Shown here: positions 56,496-64,000 of the stretch, piece after piece
Position numbering within the stretch: position 1 is the stretch's first letter
How the letters are laid out: each line of letters begins with the position of its first letter
Assembly (NCBI RefSeq): GCF_028009165.1
Contig: NC_079245.1
Coordinates: 1,860,001 to 1,924,000, forward strand
Length of the DNA: 64,000 bases
Source: Akanthomyces muscarius
Taxonomy: Eukaryota; Ascomycota; Sordariomycetes; Hypocreales; Cordycipitaceae
Direction: 5' to 3'
The notes under the pieces: generated by a model
What the model saw: the letters and a program-made list of their open reading frames with translations, nothing else
Told to the model about the DNA's origin: nothing
Database searches by the model: none
Made by a program: the position numbers and the translations under genes

Positions 56496-59286
56496 CTAGG
56501 GTATGCCCTTATCAGCCAGGCAGCGACGGAACCAGTCCGGTGAACCTTTACGCGCTCCCTCTGCCAATACACTGATCTTGTGGCATACCTCTTGGATGTG
56601 TGCAGTGATTATACGTGTTGCTGCGCTGTACTCGCAGAAGCCGTTGTCCAAGAATGCAACTTGCATTTGGCTCCTGCGTGTCGTTTTGCGCGGCAGTGTT
56701 CCGCGGCTGATCACGTCATGGTGTGACAAGAGAGACCAACAGGGCCGGAACCGGCGCTGTTTATAAGCTTCAGCGAGGACGGTGTCCGCCGCTACGCATG
56801 AGACAAAGAAACACATCGTCATTGTCGGCAGCTCGACGCTTTTGGCGTAGGTGCTGAAGCGTATGTGGACTACCCACATGGAACTCCGAGTTTTTGCATT
56901 GAAGCAAGAAATCTCTCGAACTTTCATGGATGAGCTGCACCAGTCCAGAGGACTCGTCCAATCTGATGAGCTGCGGACACACATGTGTAATAGTGTAGTT
57001 GACGCTCGCGAGATGCCCAAACGCGGGTTGCAGAGCAGCTTGCAGCGCCGTTGCCTTCATGGGCCGCTCGGCGCAAACAACATGATCTAATATTGCCTTG
57101 GCAATTTTCTTGTTTTTATCACGCATCAGCGCCATTTCATCCAGGATCTGCTGCAAGACGGGTGAAATCTTTCCGACCACCGCCTCCAGTGCGTCATAAA
57201 CGTCGTTGATGGTGTGTGCTGTCGCCAGTATTTCCTCGACGGCGTATCGGACCCAGAGGAAAATTCCTTGCGATTTGTACACGACGAGATCAACTATTTC
57301 ATCTACATCTTCCGGTTCGAATGGTAGAGAGTCAAGTCTGAGTCGAGCGTAAGCAGCCATATCGGCCTGTGTATCGGCAGCCTCGATCTGCCCCTGCTGT
57401 AAGGCTTGGTGCGGCACGCTGTGTGGCGCATTGCAGTCAATACTCGCTCGCGATTTCTGTGTCGAAATAGGATACTCACATGAGTTCGAAGCTACGATTA
57501 AGGCACAAGCTGACTCTTGACGTAAAAAGAACATGAATGGCAGTTTGAGAATCAATCTTGCCGATAAGATCGATCACTTCGGACGGTGTCTCAGCTTCAT
57601 CGAGGCCATCGATAACCCAACACAATTTGTCGACGACCGGATCCTTGAGCATAAAGAGTATCTCGATCATTAATCTCTGCCACAAGACTCGTGTAGGCAT
57701 GCTTTTGATCGCTGCTTCGTGAGCATCGATTTCGATCAGCCTCTGGGCAAAGTCGGGAGAGAACATTGCCATTTGAGCCGCGAGAGACAATAGAAGAGCT
57801 CGAGTGCTTCTCCCGTAGACATTGTCTCGCTGGAAAAAGTAAAAGGCTGTCGGTCTATTCTGCGCTCGAAACTTGTCGACAATCGCGCTAGCTAACACCG
57901 ATTTGCCAGCTCCAGGGGGGCCAGACAGCCACAAATATCGGCCTGGCTTCACAAGGGCCGAGTCCGCCCACCATTTGAAAAAAGTCTTGTCAAATATCCA
58001 CTGGCACGATTCTTCAGAGATTCTCCGACCCTGGAAGGAAAGTAAGGTCTCTTCATTGGCGTCGAGCTCCCCCAAAATTTCGCGCAATCGTTTCGTCTCG
58101 AACCTCCGCCTCTTATTCGCAGTTGGTGGCTCGATCCTGGTTTCATTCAAGTGCGCGGGCTGTTGAAGATCAAGTGATGGCTGTCTATCCAAGTTGAGAA
58201 AGGGCTCTCCAGTTTTGGAAATCTTTGTTTCAATGATGTGCGTCAACAAATTGGTAATGGTAGCGTAGACAGAGTTTGTTCTTGACCCGAATCTGCAAAT
58301 GGAGCGATGATCACCGTCAAGGCCAGCTGATCCTTCGTTGGGGTACCCCATGACGCCGAATTCACGATGCACTAGCATCTGCATAGTTCTCTGATTAGGG
58401 TGAAAACGACCATGTAGAGATCAAGCCGCTCGGTAAGTAACTTACTACGCCGCGCCCAAGCCCAGTCCTCTTGGTGGCACGACTCTCGTAGAGTGACCAC
58501 AAGGTAAGGTCGTTCGCACGCTGTCGGAAGTTCTCGTTGATGTACGATATGCCAAACGACTTGGCTTTCAGCTCATCACGCAGTTTTTTGGATCGAATTT
58601 TGATAGATAGGACAGTTTGAACTGCCGCAATGTTGTCGAAGCCGCGATGCGGCGTCCCTAGAAAGACCATAGCTCCCTGGGAAATTACCTTGGCAACTTC
58701 AACGTACATAGGGTCATGCACCGCCAGCATGTATGCCTACGACTCGTACATTAGTGAACGTATCATCTGTTACTGGATGGGTTCTGTCTACCCGCTTGAC
58801 AACAAGTCCCCCAATACAGTGGGACAGAAAGATGATCGGCGTGTCCAACAATTTGCTTGTAAGTAGTCCCTGGAGGAGAGCTTTTGCGATGTCGCAAACT
58901 GACGCCTTTGGACTCAGAGTATTTTCGTAGCCAAAAGTGCAAATCCGTATGCTTTCCATACCTGGTTCTTGCGGAAGCCAGGCTTTTGGCCAGAACTAAG
59001 CAAACGTAGAGTTAGCAGCTTCTTGACATGAAATTTTGGCGTCTCGTGGTGTAGGCTCACTCACTGTGTCGCTTTGTGCTGACGGAATCTCCCATGTCTT
59101 CACTGGATGGCCCCCAAGTCCATGGATAAAGATAATGGTAGCTCTTGGGTGTTCAATATTCTCGGTTACTTCACGTATCCCGCTGATACTCTCTGGTATA
59201 TCTTGCTCCTGGTCTTTTTGCGATGGACTACTGCGTCGGGGGCGACCGAGCACGCGCATAGGTAGCCGCATGAGGTGCGAAGCCAT
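56496..59286 (-). CDS. STAND/NLR-type protein: SesB-like alpha/beta hydrolase plus NACHT NTPase, no repeats seen
   Basis: Six exons (59065-59286, 58792-58995, 58446-58736, 57480-58378, 56874-57418, 56496-56791) join in frame into 818 residues. Residues of about 40-280 form a SesB/DUF676-like hydrolase: ATIIFIHGLGGHPVKTW, LSHCIGGLVVK (Cys134 where Ser is expected), GTPHRG (169-174) and GLDGDHRSICRFGS with the likely catalytic His. A linker FQGRRISEESCQWIFDKTF leads into the NACHT ATPase. Walker A is LSGPPGAGKSVLAS (GPPGAGKS at 392-399) and Walker B is LCWVIDGLDEAE (491-501). A winged-helix-like part follows (GIFLWVRYAVEEI, LIHESSRDFLLQ), then ADTVLAEAY and FLDNGFCEYSAATRI. Family knowledge: fungal NLRs of this type trigger cell death or non-self responses. 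WD40, ankyrin or TPR repeats normally follow, but the frame stops. The intron-5 donor (gtagtc) is atypical. Confidence 0.85.
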
Positions 59287-59963
59287 AGTTCAAGACCAAT
59301 CGCGTATCAAGGTCGATGTAGTCGCAAAAACGATGCCATACTACCAGTTCAGTGCATCTGGGCCGGAGCCAGAAGTAGATATCGAAACAGTTGGGCTCTT
59401 GTCAGACGGAATTGGGATGTTCCTTCAGCAGATCGATCGTGGCAAAGACATTGAGCATGTGAGGAGGAGAATTAGGCCCGACAAAAATAGGAACATGCAA
59501 TTACGACCTCGGCCGCCTCGTCGCTGTTGAGACTAGGGGTGGAAGATCATGGCGCAGGCTATTGGCTAGCTCCAGAGGGACGGCCCGCTGGGTTGCAGAT
59601 GACTGCATCATGGGCGGCTAGACGGTCGTTTACATGGATGGAGCGAGCTCTGCCAATGAATTGCACTACCCTCTCAAATTAGGTAGCACCCTCTAAGGCT
59701 AATTCTTATCTAAAGTCTTTTTTTCCCCTTTTTTATTTCGAGATCTCGCATAGCCACACCGAATAACCACGCAGCACGATGGCGACTTCTTAGCGTATAC
59801 CCGTACTTCCATGCCGGACAGGAGATACTACGGATGGATCCATGGCCATTGGACTATTCGCTCTGGTCCGCAGAAGTATATTTCGCTGCCAAATATTTCA
59901 TGTTCGCGACCATCCTAGGTGCTGAAAGTTAGCGCATCAACTTTTACTTCGAGGTGGGTTCGC
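59287..59963. other. Intergenic between NLR-type and fructosamine-kinase-like genes
   Basis: The 677-bp stretch should hold the NLR-type gene promoter and the 3' end of the fructosamine-kinase-like gene. It is AT-rich near 59690-59760, with a TTTTTTTCCCCTTTTTT tract. No gene or RNA is supported. Confidence 0.5.
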
Positions 59964-61026
59964 TCACTCTTTCTTCACGTCCTGCAGTCCGGGCACCATG
60001 ATGCAGTAGTGGAAGTTGAATCGAAGCTCGTAGAGCATAATTCGATCCTCAAATTCTGCGTCTCGCTTACTCGCAGTCTCATTGTCAAGCGGGTTCAGTT
60101 CCGCCCAGAACCTCTTGTAAGCTGCCACGTACTCTCCTCCCAATAAGTTTCGTGCAGGACGCCAATTGCCCAATTCGTACTCGTTGTGACCATAAAAAGC
60201 AGACGCATCAAAGATGATAGGTCTTCCGTCTTCATGGCGAGCAGAGCAGTTTCCGTACCTGAGTCACCGTCTTAGAGCACGGAATAAGTTGACTGCTCAT
60301 TCTCTTTCGTACGTACCAGAGATCTCCATGAAGCAACACTGGCCGAATTGGATTCGCGCCTTGCTGAAGCTGTCTCAGCAACCGCGGGATGACGTTTTCA
60401 AAAATAGGCTCCATGGCCTGTTCCAATTCCGAACAGATCCCATTCGCCTTCCGATCGATTTCCAACATGTGCCGAAGCCCCTTGGAGAAGAAGACTTCCC
60501 ATGAGCTTTCCCACTGGTTATTCTGTGGTACGTCGCCATTGCAAGTAGTAACATGGAACCCGAACTTCCCTGTAGGGCTTGCACTATTGTGGTGAAGTTG
60601 GGCAAGGGCCTTGCAGAATGGTGTGGTATCTGGGAGATTTCCATGTGGCTTTATGCGAATGAACTCGCTGATGAAGAAGAAGGTCTCCTCGTCGCCGCAA
60701 CACTGCCCCCATGCAATGGGCCGAGGCGCAAAACCTGGTGCGGCTTTGCAGATTGCATTCATGGACTCGAATTCGCCAAGAAATATGGTAGATCCAACTT
60801 TTGTTTTAATGGTCTTGAGAAAGAAGCATTGTTGCCTTTCGTCACATGTAGTTGTCGTAATCTTCGACGTGACTGCCCTTTCCGAGTGTCCATATCTGTC
60901 CACCGAAATGGGCCTGGACCCGTCAGGTAACGCTATGTAGAGAGTTTAGTATTAACATCGTTGCTTCAGCAAGTCTAAACCTGACATGTCTGTCTCACCA
61001 GTCACAATATTCTGATCCAGAGCCAT
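59964..61026 (-). CDS. Fructosamine/ketosamine-3-kinase family protein
   Basis: Exons 60999-61026, 60317-60932 and 59964-60258 encode 312 residues. The start MALDQNIVTALPDGSRPISV is typical of the family. The kinase core has ERQQCFFLKTIKTKVGSTIF with the ATP-site Lys, and LGEFESMNAICKAAPGFAPR. The Brenner motif VLLHGDLW (His211-Trp215) has its Trp codon split by the second intron. IIFDASAFYGHNEYELGNW follows, holding the second metal Asp. The C-terminal RFNFHYCIMVPGLQDVKKE is a typical ending. Bacterial and animal members phosphorylate fructosamines on glycated proteins; the fungal subfamily is less well studied. It is divergent from the aldo-keto reductase across 205 bp. Confidence 0.92.
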
Positions 61027-61231
61027 GAGGTGCTGTTGTGTGACAGAGGATCAAAGTCACTCCATGCCGAGGATGAGCACAGCCAACATGTTGTAAGCTC
61101 CACCATCTGCATGCCATGTCACCTGCGCCCGCGAAACCTTGAGTAACGTTAATTCGCCAAATTTACGTTACTGCAAGTACTAGCAGTCTTTCTGTCATTT
61201 GCAAGAAGAAACAGCCATCAAGCGTTGCAGC
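61027..61231. promoter_or_regulatory. Shared 205-bp divergent promoter of kinase-like and AKR genes
   Basis: Only 205 bp separate the two start codons, so the regulatory region must serve both. An AACGTTAATTCGCC...TTTACGTTACT-type symmetric patch (61143-61170) contains two ACGTTA-like elements that could be a factor site. No clear TATA box. Confidence 0.4.
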
Positions 61232-62650
61232 ATGTCTCATGGCACACATTTTCCTATTGGCACTGAAGGTGCACGAATCCCCGCTCTGGGATTTGGAACT
61301 TTTCAACCAGACCATAACCCAGAAGCTGGCGTGACCGAGGCTGTCCTTCGGGCGCTTGAGGCGGGGTACCGACATATTGATACGGCTTGGATGTACGGCA
61401 ATGGTGAAGCCGAACGAGGTGTTGGGAAAGCTCTTAGAAAGTGGAACGGTAAACGAGAAGATGTTTTTATTGTCACCAAATTGTAAGAAGTGCTGGCACC
61501 AATTTCTCCGCACTCGCATACTAATTCATCGTCTAGGGCGAATGCGCACCACAAGCCAGCTGATGTCGCGGCGGCCTTGGAGCTCAGCCTGAAGAATCTC
61601 GGCGTGGACTATGGTAAAAAATTCTCACTATATACGTATTCACTCAAATCGTGTGGCTAGTTTCTAATTATTTACAGTTGACTTGTACTTGATGCACAGT
61701 AAGACTAAGACGAGGCGCCAACCCGCTCATGCTAACCCGTCTAAGCTCCTGTCGCATATGAACGAGTTGGTGAAGGCGAGAATGAATGGTTGACTGCCCG
61801 GTTTCCCGATGGGAAGGTACGTGGAAAACCTTTAATATGTACTATTGAACATGACTGAGAGAAAATCAAGCCTAAACTCGATATGCCAACCACCCAACGC
61901 TACGATCTCACATGGACGGCCATGGAGCAGCTCGTCAAAGCTGGCAAGGCCAAACACATAGGTGAGCGGCATCCATTCGAATTAATCAAAAACACAAGAC
62001 TGATTTGAGCAGGTGTTTCCAACTTTAGCGTCAGGAAGCTGCAAAAGGTCCTCAGAACATGCAAAATTAAGCCAGCTGCGAATCAGGTCGAGGTTCACCC
62101 GTGAGTCAAAAGTTTCCCCAAACACAGCTCCGACTTTTTATTTACGACTGAAGATTTCTCCTTGAGACCGACTTGATCCAGTTTTGCAACGAAAACGGTA
62201 TTCATGTCACGGCATTCTCCCCACTGGGTGGCAAGCCAGTCGCGGCGGTGGCTGCCAATGCCGATGTTCCAGGGCCACTACAGCATGAAGTGGTAAGTTG
62301 GCAGGACAGATTCTTGTCTGGGAGATGGCGGCATAACTTGTAGCTGACACGAACTTGAGGTCAAATCCATCGCCGAAAAACACAGCATGTCACCAGGCCA
62401 GGTGCTTCTCAAATGGGGCTTACAGCGCGGCACCAGCGTCATCCCGAAAGCGTATACTCCTTCGCACATTGCCGACAATTTTGCTGTTTTGGAGTTGCCC
62501 GATCTTACAAAGGAGGATTGTATTGCAATTGATGAGATTAGAAAAGAGCACGGCGAAGTTAGGTTTATCAATTACCTCTCGCATTGGGGCTTCGATATAT
62601 ACAGTCCGGGGCCAGAGGACCCCACCGAGGAGCCCGAGATTCTCTCCTGA
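61232..62650 (+). CDS. Aldo-keto reductase (NADPH-dependent)
   Basis: Eight exons (61232-61482, 61537-61613, 61678-61698, 61746-61816, 61871-61961, 62013-62100, 62154-62292, 62360-62650) splice into 342 residues. The catalytic tetrad is Asp50, Tyr55 (HIDTAWMYGNG), Lys83 (IVTKL) and His116 (LYLMHTP). Substrate and cofactor elements include HIGVSNFSVRKLQ, NQVEVHP, QFCNENGIHVTAFSPLGG and TSVIPKAYTPSHI. It is a cytosolic (alpha/beta)8 barrel reducing aldehydes or ketones. The exact substrate is not predictable. Exon 3 is 21 nt. The final acceptor (TTGAG) is weaker than usual, but the nearer TAG acceptor would introduce a stop. Confidence 0.93.
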
Positions 62651-63190
62651 GAACCAAAATTGATGCCAGAGTAACATCAGGATAGAACACAGCTTTGTTA
62701 CAGTTCAAAGAGACATATGCCAGGACTGGGTTGTAACGACAGATGACCAAGCTTGCCACACTGACCTATCTCCTGGCGGCATTGCCCTGTACCGGAATTT
62801 ATAGCGATCGCGCCCACTGTAATCAGCTACCCCGCCATGGAAGTAGGCGCCGCTTAGGAGAACCTATAAGAAGATGGTGCTTTGTTTTCTGTGTGTGTCT
62901 AATTTCTTTTTTCTTTTTGATGCTCATAACTTTCTTAAATTGTACTTTTCTGTTTTGATTCCTTCCCTGCCTGTAGTAACTCGCCGCCAGGCTCGATGTT
63001 TGCTACCTACACTCGCACGCCAAAAGCTTGACCCCACCAAAGCACCAAACCAAGCCGTCCAAAATCGAGCTCCCACCAGAAGCCCAGTGACTCAGCCAAA
63101 AATTTGTCACTTTCACGATCCCATCTTGCTTGCCTGCCGCGAGCGAAGCTGTCTCTCGGCGTCTCGCGCATAATCAGATATACCGTCATC
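62651..63190. other. Intergenic spacer between AKR and eIF2B alpha genes
   Basis: The two genes are co-directed with about 540 bp between them. It contains a TTTCTTTTTTCTTTTT tract at 62902-62919. No gene or RNA is supported. Confidence 0.5.
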
Positions 63191-64000
63191 ATGGCGACAA
63201 ACGCGCCAGCCGGTAAGCGTAACCCGGGAACAGCTTTACCGAGCGCAATCGGCTCTGACTGACAATGACACTCCAGATGGCGCCAGCACAACGCTGCCCT
63301 TGCGCAAGCAACCGAACCCGACTGATTTCGAGTATACACAGCCATTATACCCTGCTGCGCTTCTTCCCAGTCTGACTTTCTTCGCAGCATCGTGTCTACG
63401 TACCGCAACCTCCTCGCACAGGACTCCGACCTGACCAAGCCCGTCGCCGCCATCGAGTCCCTCATCGAGCTGCTCAACTCGGTCCCCTCCACCACCGTCT
63501 ACGAGACGCTCGACACGGTCAAGGCGCACTGCGACCGCCTCAAGGCCTCGGTCGAGAACCCCGTCCCGCTGACCGCCGGCACCGACCTCTTCCTGCAGTA
63601 CCTCATCTCCTCGCTCAAGCAGCAGGGCGGCAACGACAGCGCCGGCAACAGCTTCGACGCCGTCCGCCAGCACCTGCTGCGCAACGGCCGCCTCTTTGCC
63701 GCCCGTGCCATCGCCGCCCGCGCGGGCATCGCCGAGTCCGGCTGGCGCTTCGTCACCGAGGGCAAGGCGGTGCTGACGCACGGCAACTCGCGCTCCGTCC
63801 TGGCGGTCCTCGAGCGCGCCGCCAAGAACGGCCCGGGCAAGTTTCGCGTCGTCTACGTCCGCGACTCGGCGCGCGCCGAGGAGAGCGATGCGGTGGTCAA
63901 GGCCCTCCGCGAAAAGGGCATCCCCGTGGCGGAGATTCCGGGCGCGGCGGTCGCGCACGTCATGGGTCTGCTGCGGCAGGTCGACATGGTGATTGTGGGC
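63191..64000 (+). CDS. GCN3: Translation initiation factor eIF2B subunit alpha (partial, runs off the right edge)
   Basis: Exons 63191-63212, 63277-63331 and 63388 to the edge splice in frame into at least 229 residues, MATNAPADGASTTLPLRKQP onwards. Recognised blocks are FDIVSTYRNLLAQDSDLTKP, VAAIESLIELLNS and TTVYETLDTVKAHCDRLKAS. Later come GTDLFLQYLISSLKQ, VLTHGNSRSVLAVLERAAK and VAHVMGLLRQVDMVIVG. These match eIF2B alpha of the IF-2B/MTNA-like fold. The subunit is regulatory in the decameric GDP-GTP exchange factor, where it senses eIF2 phosphorylation. The C-terminal part, including the rest of the Rossmann-like domain, lies beyond the window. Confidence 0.95.

Noticed and set aside
63236..63958. 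240-codon open frame on the minus strand
   Set aside because: It is antisense to the eIF2B alpha coding exon and is explained by its third-position GC bias.

Overview
The window looks like nuclear DNA of a filamentous ascomycete (Pezizomycotina, probably Sordariomycetes and perhaps Hypocreales; the order is an inference from protein style). Almost every multi-exon gene has short introns of about 47-99 nt with GT(A/G)NGN donors, CTAAC-like branch sites and YAG acceptors. Introns cluster at the 5' ends of genes, and neighbouring genes lie on both strands 0.2-2.6 kb apart. The protein set (hybrid histidine kinase, xi-class GST, MFS monocarboxylate-type carrier, SesB-NACHT STAND protein, cAMP-receptor-like GPCR) is fungal. 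I found no rRNA, convincing tRNA, transposon or CRISPR array.

Layout. 1-6.4 kb is accessory and decayed: the end of an unidentified gene, an FAD monooxygenase relic with an internal deletion, a broken rhodopsin-domain membrane protein gene, then about 2.4 kb of non-coding DNA. 6.4-17.1 kb holds an unidentified conserved-looking gene, an ECM4/GTO glutathionyl-hydroquinone reductase, a 1265-residue hybrid histidine kinase and a membrane sulfatase/LTA-synthase-superfamily protein. A 2.65 kb gene-free stretch follows. 19.8-28.8 kb holds an MFS carrier, the CAAX protease Ste24, a GNAT acetyltransferase and a proline-rich 4E-T-like eIF4E-binding protein.

29.6-47.2 kb is mostly housekeeping: Sec1, a G-patch protein, exonuclease V, an APH-fold kinase, ubiquitin E1 (catalytic Cys601), FKBP12 in six exons, an unidentified gene with an in-frame amber stop, and a C2-domain protein. 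49-54 kb holds a secreted serine carboxypeptidase, a seven-helix receptor and an atypical SDR. 54-64 kb is again accessory-like: a SesB-NACHT NLR-type protein with Cys where the SesB nucleophile Ser is expected and no recognisable repeat domain, then a fructosamine-kinase-like gene and an aldo-keto reductase sharing a 205-bp divergent promoter. The window ends inside the eIF2B alpha (GCN3) gene.

Functional threads are exocytosis and secretion (Sec1, carboxypeptidase, C2 protein), signalling (histidine kinase, GPCR, FKBP12), protein modification (E1, Ste24), translation control (4E-T-like protein, eIF2B alpha), and redox/carbonyl handling (GTO, AKR, fructosamine-kinase-like protein). The least ordinary items are the SesB(Cys)-NACHT gene at 56496-59286 and the amber-interrupted gene at 43610-44560. 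Exon-intron models were built by hand from splice signals and reading-frame continuity.
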